Shown here in pieces: positions 26,818 to 34,868 of a stretch of 64,000 bases of DNA (within the stretch, counting starts at the first letter, position 1; the number at the start of each line of letters is the position of its first letter). The stretch comes from Muribaculaceae bacterium. Its GTDB lineage: Bacteria > Bacteroidota > Bacteroidia > Bacteroidales > Muribaculaceae. Where the stretch lies: positions 1-64,000 of the forward strand of contig JAQVCR010000005.1 in assembly GCA_028689665.1 (NCBI GenBank). Reading direction: 5' to 3'. The notes under the pieces are model-generated. The model was given only the letters and a program-made list of their open reading frames with translations. It was not told the DNA's origin and did not search any database. Both the position numbers and the translations under genes were made by a program.

Positions 26818-27657
26818 ATGAAAGATCAATATAATAACAGCAGTGCGCCCATTGGCGTCTTTGATTCGGGGTACGGAGGTTTAACAATTCTTCGAGATAT
26901 ACGCCGACGCTTGCCTCAGTATGATTATTTATATCTAGGCGACAATGCTCGTGCGCCTTATGGAAGTCGCTCGTTTGATGTGGTGTATGATTTCACGCTT
27001 CAGGCAGTAAAATATCTTTTCGAGCGAGGTTGCAAGTTGGTAATCTTGGCATGCAACACAGCATCGGCAAAAGCGTTGCGAACAATTCAGCAATGCGACT
27101 TGCCTCAGCTCGATTCGACACGGCGAGTGCTAGGAGTGATTCGCCCCACAGTAGAAGAGCTAGGAGCCGAATCGCAGAATGGAAACATAGGCATACTCGG
27201 CACGCCCGGAACGGTAAACAGTGGCAGCTATGCAATGGAAATATCAAAGCTGTATCCCGATTATCACACCTATTCACAAGCTTGCCCGATGTGGGTGCCG
27301 CTAGTTGAAAATAAAGAATACGATATGCCCGGAGCCGACTACTTTGTCGAGAAATACATAAAAGAGCTATTTGCGAAGTGTGGCGACATCGACACAGTGA
27401 TACTCGGTTGCACGCATTACCCACTATTATTAGAAAAGATCAAGCAATATGTTCCCTCCGGAGTGAAAATATTGCCACAAGGCGCAATAGTAGCCGATTC
27501 TTTGGCCGATTATCTAAAGCGGCACAGCGAAATATCTTCGCATTGCACGACAAATGGGACAGTAGAATTTTTAACCACCGAGTCGTCCGAAAAATTCCAA
27601 GAATTGGCGTCAATCTTTTTGAATTCAGATGTTACCGCTTCACACATAGTGCTTTAG
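26818..27657 (+). CDS. murI: Glutamate racemase
   Basis: 279 residues from the ATG at 26818; an upstream TTG at 26806 lies within the -7 promoter box and is rejected. IGVFDSGYGGLTILRDI is the start motif. The two catalytic cysteines are Cys79 in ILACNTASA and Cys198 in ILGCTHYPLL, the standard pair. It converts L- to D-glutamate for peptidoglycan in the cytoplasm. Single gene, followed by a small palindrome at 27653-27670 (TTTAGCTC/GAGCTAAA) overlapping its stop, and then by the riboswitch promoter of the next gene. Confidence 0.97.
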   Translation: MKDQYNNSSAPIGVFDSGYGGLTILRDIRRRLPQYDYLYLGDNARAPYGSRSFDVVYDFTLQAVKYLFERGCKLVILACNTASAKALRTIQQCDLPQLDSTRRVLGVIRPTVEELGAESQNGNIGILGTPGTVNSGSYAMEISKLYPDYHTYSQACPMWVPLVENKEYDMPGADYFVEKYIKELFAKCGDIDTVILGCTHYPLLLEKIKQYVPSGVKILPQGAIVADSLADYLKRHSEISSHCTTNGTVEFLTTESSEKFQELASIFLNSDVTASHIVL

Positions 27658-27711
27658 CTCGAGAGCTAAATAATATCTATTGTAGAGTCAAAAGAAATTT
27701 AATAAAAAAGA

Positions 27712-27740
27712 TTGTTCATAAACAAATTATTGTATCTTTG
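27712..27740 (+). promoter_or_regulatory. Promoter of the cobalamin leader
   Basis: TTG at 27712-27714 and TATCTTTG at 27733-27740 with an 18-bp spacer. Transcription would start near 27746, just before the riboswitch aptamer. Confidence 0.7.
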
Positions 27741-27763
27741 CAATGTAGAGATAAATCTCCGAT

Positions 27764-28013
27764 TCATTAAAGATAATGGAAACGTGTGAAAATCACGTGC
27801 TGTCGCGCAACTGTGAGCGAGCCAATTAACAAAGGCTCAGCAAGTCAGGAACATTACATAATGAGTTAAGCTGTAACTTTCGCGTAAATTGTAAGGCTGA
27901 TGTGCATAGTGTGTAATTACTAAAATATTACTATTATAATGTATTGAAGTCATATAACGAACAAGAATGTTTGCTTATGGTTTCAATACTTTTTTTTTAA
28001 TTAAAAACAGACA
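27764..28013 (+). promoter_or_regulatory. Cobalamin riboswitch and expression leader
   Basis: The aptamer spans about 27764-27864. TCATTA (27764-27769) can pair with TAATGA (27859-27864) as P1. CACGTGCTGTCGCGCAACTGTGAGC carries the conserved core GC..GCGCAACTGT, after the ACGTG/CACGT stem. AAGTCAGGAACATTACA (27842-27858) is the B12 box. GAGCGAGCC and GGCTC flank an extra stem. The rest of the leader to 28013 is the expression platform, with TTTCGCG near 27888 able to meet the core loop. It controls the lipoprotein gene starting at 28014 and most likely shuts it off when cobalamin is plentiful. Confidence 0.88.
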
Positions 28014-28802
28014 ATGAAAAAATTTAGACTCCTATCAATCTTATCAATTTTGTGTCTAATCTCCGGATTGACATCTTGTAAGTCGACCGACGATGTAGAT
28101 GCACAGATCTTGCTGGCATTAAATACATGCCAAATATCTTATGGCGAAAACGATGTGTGGGTAGATACTTACACCGAGAATACTAGTTTAGAGTGCAACG
28201 GTATTTCTTTCAGCCACACGGCGAATCCTGCATGGAATGTGTGGAACGGGTTTGTGGCAACTCGCAATAGCGATAATACCGACTACTCGACAGGAAACTG
28301 GCTAGAACATCAATGGACCTCAATGTCGAAAGGTGGAATGTCGGGTGCAGGAACACCACATCTTGTAGCCTATTGGAACAATACCGAAACAGCAGATGTA
28401 GAAGCCGCAAAGGCATCGTGTCGCATATATATCGGAAACGAATTGCAATTGAGTGTATATCCACAATATGTATACCTCAACAATACCTCTTACACATATT
28501 ATACCATGAAAAATGGTAGCGCATATAGCAAGAAATTTGCAAAAGGAGATTATCTAAAATTAAATATTTATGGATATAGCTCTGATAAAGGTGTCGTAGG
28601 TCCGGTAGAGTTTTATCTTGCCGATTATCGTTCGGATAATACAGCAGAATGGAAACTGATAAGTGAATGGACTTATGTGAACCTAGAGCAGCTAGGCAGT
28701 GTGGAATATATTTATTTCCAAATGGAATCGTCCGACGTAGGACAGTGGGGAATAAATACTCCTACTTACTTTGCATTAGATCGTTTGAATCTTAAATTGT
28801 AA
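28014..28802 (+). CDS. DUF4465-type lipoprotein, probable BtuH-like B12-binding protein
   Basis: 262 residues. Lipobox LTSC (Cys22) follows a clear signal peptide. The body is an all-beta domain: GISFSHTANPAWNVWNGFVATRNSDNTD near residue 65, MSGAGTPHLVAYW, then YVYLNNTSYTYYTMKNG and FYLADYRS, ending WGINTPTYFALDRLNL. This pattern (wNGF...SN..D, N.Y....m.nG, YFalDn) matches DUF4465. Published work on gut Bacteroidetes describes surface B12-binding lipoproteins called BtuH that I believe belong here. The upstream cobalamin riboswitch supports a vitamin B12 capture role. No BtuB-type receptor is next to it; a terminator follows directly. Confidence 0.8.
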   Translation: MKKFRLLSILSILCLISGLTSCKSTDDVDAQILLALNTCQISYGENDVWVDTYTENTSLECNGISFSHTANPAWNVWNGFVATRNSDNTDYSTGNWLEHQWTSMSKGGMSGAGTPHLVAYWNNTETADVEAAKASCRIYIGNELQLSVYPQYVYLNNTSYTYYTMKNGSAYSKKFAKGDYLKLNIYGYSSDKGVVGPVEFYLADYRSDNTAEWKLISEWTYVNLEQLGSVEYIYFQMESSDVGQWGINTPTYFALDRLNLKL

Positions 28803-28825
28803 CTTAAGAATATTTTAGTAGTAGT

Positions 28826-28860
28826 AATCCCGAAGACTGTGAAGTTTTCGGGATTTTTTA
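28826..28860 (+). terminator. Terminator of the DUF4465 gene
   Basis: AATCCCGAAGACT (28826-28838) pairs with AGTTTTCGGGATT (28843-28855) with one G-T pair, followed by TTTTT. A classic intrinsic terminator. Confidence 0.88.
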
Positions 28861-28873
28861 TAAAAAAATTGAA

Positions 28874-28901
28874 GGGTGGCAATCTTCACAGATAGCCACC
28901 C
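28874..28901. other. Second hairpin in the same gap
   Basis: GGGTGGC (28874-28880) pairs with GCCACCC (28895-28901) around a 14-nt loop. T-rich sequence follows on both strands. It may back up the previous terminator. The rest of the gap up to 29208 is AT-rich and shows nothing recognisable except a TATATTTG box at 29154-29161 before the kinase gene. Confidence 0.5.
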
Positions 28902-29208
28902 CGTTACTTTTTTGTAATAGATAGTTCATTGTAAGTAATTTTGTAAACCTAAAACTATCACTGTAAGTTAAATTTTACTTTTAATTATAGAAATACTCTT
29001 GTTTATGACTATTAGACGAACGAGCCGTGAAAAAAGTTGCAACCATTATAATAAAAACAAGAATATAAATTGGAATGAACAGTATCTAAGAGCAAAAAAA
29101 TGGTAAAATATCAATTAATCAATTGGTAATGGTATTATTAAAAAAAAATTACATATATTTGTAAAATCCATTAATGAATAACAAAAACATATCAATATAA
29201 CAGAAAAT

Positions 29209-31914
29209 ATGCGTGGATATAAGTGTACCGACTTAGAGAATACCTTTAAATTGTTTATCATCGCTTTTATAGCAATGATAATGCTAGGCATAAGTTCATG
29301 TAAAAATGTGTCAGATGCACAATTAAAGGAAAGAAAAAATATTTGCTTTGTTAGTTCTTTTACCGATAATCATATATGGTCAAGTCGTCTTTACGATGCA
29401 TTTAAGTCTACGCTCGATACAAGTAAATATGATGTACAAATAACGAATGTATATCTTGATTCTAAGAGAATCGTAGATCCCGAAGCACGTCGATCTATAT
29501 TAAATTATCATTTAAGGTCGGAAGGGAAAAATATAGAATTGGTAGTAGGTATGGATTTAGAAGCCACTGAATTGCTGATAGTCAATCCCGACTCCTTGAT
29601 ACAACAATATCCGGTAGTGTGCGTGGCAACATTAGGCGATAGTATGAAGATAAGGCACGAGCATTGTGTTTTTATTAACTCAGTGATGCAAATAGACGAG
29701 ACATTTGTGGTAGCCCGCAAGTTTTTGCCAAATGCAGTCAATGCTTACATTGTGAGCGACAGCACCGATACGGGCGTGCTATATAAAGAAGAAGCGCGCA
29801 GACAATTAGAGATTTATGAAAATTATTATAATATCGATTATTCGATAAATGCAAAGAACGACAGCGACCTGCTGGCTAAGCTCAACAAGATAAATAGCGA
29901 AAATTCATTTATAATTCTATGCACGTGGCAACGAGGCACCGACGGCGTGTATTATTTGCCCGAAAAGTTATATCCACGTATTGCAACCGAAAGCGGAACA
30001 CCCGTGTTTACCATAGTCGATAATATGGCGAGCGATGGATTTATTGGCGGATATATGGAGCGAGCATCGGTGAATGGAGAAGCCCTAGCAAAACAAGTGG
30101 TAGCCGTTTTTGACGGAGAGAAACCCTCAGGACAAGTAAAGCCGCTAGTAGCAAGCCCGGTATTTAATACCGATGCAATGCGTTCGCACAACATACACAC
30201 CGATTTAATACCGGGGGACTCGTTAACGCAAAACTCGTTACAAGATTTTGTAGAAATAAATAGGAATTTAATTCTAACATTGCTAATTATTATAGTTGTT
30301 GCTATTATAGTGATAGTGTTGCTCTTTAAAATGAGCCGACGCTATAAAAATCTATATCGCAAATCCTATAAATTGGCAATAAAAAATAGAAATCTAGAAG
30401 TCGATTCCGAGCTGTTACTTTTCTCATTGAACCAGCTGAATGCCTATACGTGGGTAGTAAATCTTGATACACGTGGATTACATTATATAGATTCAAATTC
30501 CGAACTTAGAGGCATAAAAAACCTACAAGAATCGATTGATGATTTTATCAAAAGAGTGCATAGTGAAGATTTAGAAAGTTTTAATGATAAGTTTGAGATG
30601 TGTGTCAACGGACAATCAAAAAACTTTAAATGCGTATATCGCCTAAATAGAAGTATAAAAACAGACGATTACCAATGGTGGGAGACGCGAGGGATGGTGA
30701 GCGAACGCTATGACTCATCGGGAAATCGTTATCGCGCACTTTCCGGGATAAGCTACAATGTGCATGGCTACAAGAGCAAAGAGCAGCAATTAGCGCAAGC
30801 AGTGATTAATACCGAACGATCAGAGCAATGCAAATGCGACTTCTTTGCAAATATGAGCCACGAGATACGCACCCCGCTTAATGTAGTTGTAGGATTCTCC
30901 GAATTAATGACAGAGGCACGCACCGAGTTAGAGCGAGAAGAATATGGCGACTTGATAAAAACAAATAGTAAATTGTTGCTCGACCTTATAGATGATATTT
31001 TAGATTTAAGCAAAATAGAGTCGGGTATGATGAAATTTGACATAACCACATTCGACTTTGTAGCCCTTTATAATGAAGTTTACAATTCATTTGTGAAAAT
31101 ATCGAATAAGAATGTCAAAATAATAAGAAATGATAACGAAGAGCATTGTATGGTAGTGTTCGATCGCCGTCGACTGTTGCAAGTGCTTAATAATTTTATG
31201 TCGAATGCCATTAAATATACTGATCATGGCGAAATAACGATGAGCTGGTCGATAAGCGATGGCGGAATAAAAATAAGTGTAAAAGACACAGGAATTGGAA
31301 TCTCCGACGAAAATAAGAGCAAAGTATTTAGCCAATACCAACGTTTTGACAGCATTGCAAAAGGCACAGGTCTGGGATTATCGATAAGTAAAGCCATTGT
31401 AGAAAAGCACAATGGCAAGATCGGATTTGAATCAGATTATGGAAAAGGCTCAACATTCTGGACGTGGTTGCCAATTCTCAGGCGAGAAGTGAGAGCCGAA
31501 TTGCCGGTATCGTATAAGAAAGAGCAAGAGCTGGAGAAATTGTGTAGTCTAATTAGCGGGCTTAATATTCTGGTAGCCGATGATATAGACAGCAATTACC
31601 GCTTAATAGAAGCCGTATTCAGCAATTGCACAGTAGAGCAAGCTCCCGATGGCGTAGAAGCCGTGATAAAAGCCCGTATGAACAAGTACGATCTAATAAT
31701 AATGGACATACGAATGCCTGTACTCGATGGGCTGGAGGCGACACGTCAGATACGAAGATTTGATGTAACCACTCCGATAGTAATTCTCACAGCGCATGCC
31801 TTTGAAGCATATCGAGAAGAAGCCCAGAAAGTTGGTGCAAACGATTATATCACAAAGCCCATTGATCGACGCGCTTTATTATCAATAATAAAACGTTTGG
31901 TACAAAAGGGTTAA
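29209..31914 (+). CDS. Hybrid histidine kinase/response regulator with extracytoplasmic ligand-binding domain
   Basis: 901 residues. An N-terminal hydrophobic segment ends in LGISSCK. Residues about 45-340 resemble a type I periplasmic-binding/ABC-substrate-binding fold (ICFVSSFTDNHIWSSRLYDAF, ELVVGMDLEATELL, AYIVSDSTDTG, TIVDNMASDGFIGG). A membrane helix spans about 354-374. A PAS-like domain leads to HisKA with His551 in FFANMSHEIRTPLN. The HATPase domain includes NFMSNAIKYT, DTGIGIS and GTGLGLSISKAI. A C-terminal receiver carries Asp833 in LIIMDIRMP. It probably senses a small molecule and passes phosphate within itself. No HTH domain is fused; the target is unknown. Confidence 0.92.
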   Translation: MRGYKCTDLENTFKLFIIAFIAMIMLGISSCKNVSDAQLKERKNICFVSSFTDNHIWSSRLYDAFKSTLDTSKYDVQITNVYLDSKRIVDPEARRSILNYHLRSEGKNIELVVGMDLEATELLIVNPDSLIQQYPVVCVATLGDSMKIRHEHCVFINSVMQIDETFVVARKFLPNAVNAYIVSDSTDTGVLYKEEARRQLEIYENYYNIDYSINAKNDSDLLAKLNKINSENSFIILCTWQRGTDGVYYLPEKLYPRIATESGTPVFTIVDNMASDGFIGGYMERASVNGEALAKQVVAVFDGEKPSGQVKPLVASPVFNTDAMRSHNIHTDLIPGDSLTQNSLQDFVEINRNLILTLLIIIVVAIIVIVLLFKMSRRYKNLYRKSYKLAIKNRNLEVDSELLLFSLNQLNAYTWVVNLDTRGLHYIDSNSELRGIKNLQESIDDFIKRVHSEDLESFNDKFEMCVNGQSKNFKCVYRLNRSIKTDDYQWWETRGMVSERYDSSGNRYRALSGISYNVHGYKSKEQQLAQAVINTERSEQCKCDFFANMSHEIRTPLNVVVGFSELMTEARTELEREEYGDLIKTNSKLLLDLIDDILDLSKIESGMMKFDITTFDFVALYNEVYNSFVKISNKNVKIIRNDNEEHCMVVFDRRRLLQVLNNFMSNAIKYTDHGEITMSWSISDGGIKISVKDTGIGISDENKSKVFSQYQRFDSIAKGTGLGLSISKAIVEKHNGKIGFESDYGKGSTFWTWLPILRREVRAELPVSYKKEQELEKLCSLISGLNILVADDIDSNYRLIEAVFSNCTVEQAPDGVEAVIKARMNKYDLIIMDIRMPVLDGLEATRQIRRFDVTTPIVILTAHAFEAYREEAQKVGANDYITKPIDRRALLSIIKRLVQKG

Positions 31915-31928
31915 TAGTTAAATAATGC

Positions 31929-31999
31929 AAAACACAGTGCTTTTTATAGGATTTATGTTGTATAACATAATAATTAAGCATATATTTGCACTGTGTTTT
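31929..31999 (+). terminator. Long-stem hairpin after the kinase gene
   Basis: AAAACACAGTGC (31929-31940) pairs with GCACTGTGTTTT (31988-31999). The loop holds a second palindrome TTATGTT-GTAT-AACATAA near 31953-31970. It is followed by TC and mixed bases, so termination is plausible but not certain. Confidence 0.6.
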
Positions 32000-32090
32000 T
32001 CATGGTATTAGATTTTAAGTTAAAGATTAGTTGTCGCGATGACAATTAATTTTTTTTTTGTGCCTATTGCAAAATAAGTATGAAAGTCAT

Positions 32091-32120
32091 TTTGTATTGA
32101 TTATAAATACACTATCTTTG
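32091..32120 (+). promoter_or_regulatory. Promoter of the DUF4831 gene
   Basis: TTTG at 32091-32094 and TATCTTTG at 32113-32120 with an 18-bp spacer. The ATG at 32144 follows 23 bp later. Confidence 0.65.
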
Positions 32121-32143
32121 TAGTTACCAATAATATAAACTAT

Positions 32144-33235
32144 ATGAACAGAAAATTTTTAATTAGTTTAGTTGCTATATTTATAACATCATCAAGCCTA
32201 TTAGCGCAGCAAACCACAAAATTTACTGCCGCAAAGCACAACGAATATGGGTTGGTATATTCATTGCCTACCACTCATGTTGAGGTGGAGATAGAGGCAC
32301 AGAAAACGACAAAAACAGCAGGGCCCTACTATAAATATGCCAAGAAATATCTTAACATAGAAAATCCCATAACCGAAGATTCTCAGGAATGGAAGCTCGT
32401 CAGCGTCAACGTGCGTTCGTATGGCTCGGCAGATAAGAAAGATCAATATTTAATGCAATTCAAATCGGGGTCATCACCATTCTTGCTAGTAAACGAAAAA
32501 GGATTGCCATTATCGATAAATATAGAGACAGAGGAGCCAAAAGAAGTAAAGAAAGCAATAAAAGCACCCACAAAATCGGTACTAGACAATAATTCATATG
32601 CCACAGCCTTGCCCGGCGAGTTGCTCGTTAGCGAGTCGGTAGCAAAGAAAGCCGAGATAGCGGCAACAATGATTTACAAGATACGAGAAAGCCGCACAAA
32701 TCTCATAACCGGCGAGGCAGAGCAGATGCCCCCCGACGGCGATGCAATGAAGCTAACCATGCAACAGCTCGACAAGCAAGAATCTACATTGATGGCACTC
32801 TTTATCGGGACAGAAAAAACCGAGAATGCCATAAAGCAATTTGATTATGTCCCAATGGGCGATATTAGCGATGAGGTGATAGCACGATTATCCGACTATT
32901 ATGGAATCGTAGATAGGAATAATCTAAGTGGCGATCCTATCTATCTATCAATAAAAATCACCAAGAAAGGCGAAATGCCCGTCAACGAAAAAGGCGAAGA
33001 AAAGAAATTGCCTAAAGGCGCAGTAATATATAATATTCCCGGAGAAGCACAATTGACATTGAAATATGATGGCAAGAAACTACTTGATCAAAAGTTTGAC
33101 ATTGCGCAATTCGGAATACATTTTGGTCTGGATCCATCAATGTTTACCGATAAGAAAGCACCGGCTTATGTAATATTTCATTCAGCGACAGGAGCGATAA
33201 AAGAACTAGGTACACTACAGCCCGAAAGCAAATAA
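32144..33235 (+). CDS. DUF4831-family exported protein
   Basis: 363 residues. A signal peptide is cleaved near SSLLAQ. EYGLVYSLPTTHVEVEIEAQKTTKTAGPYYKYAKKYL near residue 36 is the highly typical DUF4831 opening. A later segment ESVAKKAEIAATMIYKIRESRTNLITGEAEQMPPDG is also characteristic. The family is conserved in Bacteroidales, with no function known to me. Located in the periplasm by prediction. Single gene with its own promoter and terminator. Confidence 0.87.
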   Translation: MNRKFLISLVAIFITSSSLLAQQTTKFTAAKHNEYGLVYSLPTTHVEVEIEAQKTTKTAGPYYKYAKKYLNIENPITEDSQEWKLVSVNVRSYGSADKKDQYLMQFKSGSSPFLLVNEKGLPLSINIETEEPKEVKKAIKAPTKSVLDNNSYATALPGELLVSESVAKKAEIAATMIYKIRESRTNLITGEAEQMPPDGDAMKLTMQQLDKQESTLMALFIGTEKTENAIKQFDYVPMGDISDEVIARLSDYYGIVDRNNLSGDPIYLSIKITKKGEMPVNEKGEEKKLPKGAVIYNIPGEAQLTLKYDGKKLLDQKFDIAQFGIHFGLDPSMFTDKKAPAYVIFHSATGAIKELGTLQPESK

Positions 33236-33253
33236 AACACTTTATAAAAAACA

Positions 33254-33293
33254 AAAGCAGGTCGCTATCAACAACGACCTGCTTTCGCTTTTT
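33254..33293 (+). terminator. Terminator of the DUF4831 gene
   Basis: AAAGCAGGTCG (33254-33264) pairs with CGACCTGCTTT (33275-33285), followed by a T-rich tail CGCTTTTTAA. Confidence 0.88.
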
Positions 33294-33341
33294 AATAATA
33301 TATTTTTAAAATAGCATTATTAAAGCAAAATGTTAGGAATA

Positions 33342-33374
33342 TTTGCATTATATAAGAATAATGTATTATCTTTG
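33342..33374 (+). promoter_or_regulatory. Promoter of asnA
   Basis: TTTG at 33342-33345 and TATCTTTG at 33367-33374 with a 21-bp spacer. The ATG at 33404 follows. Confidence 0.65.
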
Positions 33375-33403
33375 CCGTTGAATACAATAAAAAATTAATA
33401 ATA

Positions 33404-34438
33404 ATGGCACTTATAATACCAAAACGATACAAGCAAAAGCTACTGCCCGAAACTACCGAAGTAGCAATAAAAACCATAAAAGAAGCATTCCAAGAACGCC
33501 TTGCGCGAGTGTTAAACTTACGCCGCGTAACAGCCCCACTGTTTGTGCTTTCGGGAACCGGACTTAACGACGATCTCAATGGCGTGGAACATGCAGTAAC
33601 GTTTCAAATCAAAGATATGGGCGACCGTAGTGCAGAGGTAGTGCATTCTCTAGCCAAATGGAAGCGGGCAAAGCTGGGAGCATATTCAATAGCACCGGGT
33701 TATGGCCTCTACACCGATATGAATGCAATTCGCACATTTGAAGAGCTCGACAATCTACATTCGCTATATGTAGACCAATGGGACTGGGAGCAGAGCATAC
33801 GCAAAGAAGATCGCACCCTCGACTATCTAAAGACAGCAGTAGAGAAAATCTATCAAGCAGTAAAAGAAACCGAATGGCTCATATATGAAAAATTTCCTCA
33901 CATCACCCCAATATTGCCCGAGACAATAACATTCATACATAGCGAGGAACTGTTGCAGCAATATCCCGATCTACCATCAAAAGATCGAGAAGCCGAAGCC
34001 TGCAAAAAGTATGGCGCAATATTTATCATAGGGATAGGAAACCCCTTGAGCAACGGCGAGCCACACGACGGCCGCGCACCCGACTACGACGATTGGATTA
34101 CACGCAACAGCGATGGCTACTACGGGCTAAATGGCGATTTGCTATTCTGGAACCCAATATTAGAGACACCATTTGAATTATCGTCGATGGGAATACGAGT
34201 AGATGAAGAATCGCTGGCGGCGCAGTTGAAATTACGCAATTGCGAAGACCGAGCCAAGTTTAAATTTCACAAATCGCTACTCAATGGCGAGCTACCCTAT
34301 TCGATAGGCGGAGGCATCGGGCAGAGCCGTCTGTGTATGTTCCTGCTGCAGAAAGCCCACATAGGTGAAGTGCAAGCAAGCATCTGGCCAGAAGAACAGA
34401 AAGAGCTATGCCGCCAGAACCAAATCCTGCTAATGTAA
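33404..34438 (+). CDS. asnA: Aspartate-ammonia ligase (asparagine synthetase A)
   Basis: 344 residues, close to the 330 of E. coli AsnA. The start MALIIPKRYKQKLLPETTEVAIKTIKE, VTAPLFVLSGTGLNDDLNG and FQIKDMGDRSAEVVHSLAKWKR are diagnostic. DQWDWEQSIRKEDR and the C-terminal GGGIGQSRLCMFLLQKAHIGEVQ, a class II tRNA-synthetase-like motif 3, complete the ATP site. It makes asparagine from aspartate, ammonia and ATP in the cytoplasm. Single gene, upstream of a tRNA-Asp gene, which may be coincidence. Confidence 0.97.
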   Translation: MALIIPKRYKQKLLPETTEVAIKTIKEAFQERLARVLNLRRVTAPLFVLSGTGLNDDLNGVEHAVTFQIKDMGDRSAEVVHSLAKWKRAKLGAYSIAPGYGLYTDMNAIRTFEELDNLHSLYVDQWDWEQSIRKEDRTLDYLKTAVEKIYQAVKETEWLIYEKFPHITPILPETITFIHSEELLQQYPDLPSKDREAEACKKYGAIFIIGIGNPLSNGEPHDGRAPDYDDWITRNSDGYYGLNGDLLFWNPILETPFELSSMGIRVDEESLAAQLKLRNCEDRAKFKFHKSLLNGELPYSIGGGIGQSRLCMFLLQKAHIGEVQASIWPEEQKELCRQNQILLM

Positions 34439-34552
34439 AGGCACCGCAAGCCTAAGTGTTTAAGCGAGTTTAGGCGAGCTAATGAGTTAAGGTGGGTTAA
34501 GATGTCTTTAAGAAAGGCTGTGAACGATAGAAAACAAAAAATTGGTAAAAAA

Positions 34553-34584
34553 TTTGGAGGATATGAGGTAATGTAGTATCTTTG
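34553..34584 (+). promoter_or_regulatory. Promoter of tRNA-Asp
   Basis: TTTG at 34553-34556 and TATCTTTG at 34577-34584 with a 20-bp spacer, 40 bp before the mature tRNA. Confidence 0.65.
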
Positions 34585-34623
34585 CAGTCGCAAATGAGAA
34601 AAGCCTCAAAAGCGAGCCAAAAT

Positions 34624-34697
34624 GGTGTGGTAGTTCAGCTGGTTAGAATACCTGCCTGTCACGCAGGGGGTCGCGGGTTCGAGTCCCGTCCGCACCG
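34624..34697 (+). tRNA. tRNA-Asp (anticodon GTC)
   Basis: 74 nt. The acceptor stem GGTGTGG pairs with CCGCACC (one T-G pair). The D arm region is TAGTTCAGCTGGTTAGA. The anticodon stem-loop CCTGC-CTGTCAC-GCAGG carries GTC. The T arm is CGCGGG-TTCGAGT-CCCG. Discriminator base G. The 3' CCA is not encoded. Confidence 0.98.
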
Positions 34698-34800
34698 CAG
34701 TGGAGAGAGGAGATGAGCAACATAACTTGAAATAGAGTTGGTTGCTCATTCTTTTATATATTAAAAGTCAAATCTTTGGCTTTTTTATAAAGAATTATGG

Positions 34801-34830
34801 TTTGTATGAATGCAATTTTATATAATTTTG
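34801..34830 (+). promoter_or_regulatory. Promoter of topA
   Basis: TTTG at 34801-34804 and TAATTTTG at 34823-34830 with an 18-bp spacer; the ATG is at 34869. Confidence 0.6.
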
Positions 34831-34868
34831 CCCCCGATTTAAATGTGGAACTATATTAATAAGGTATT

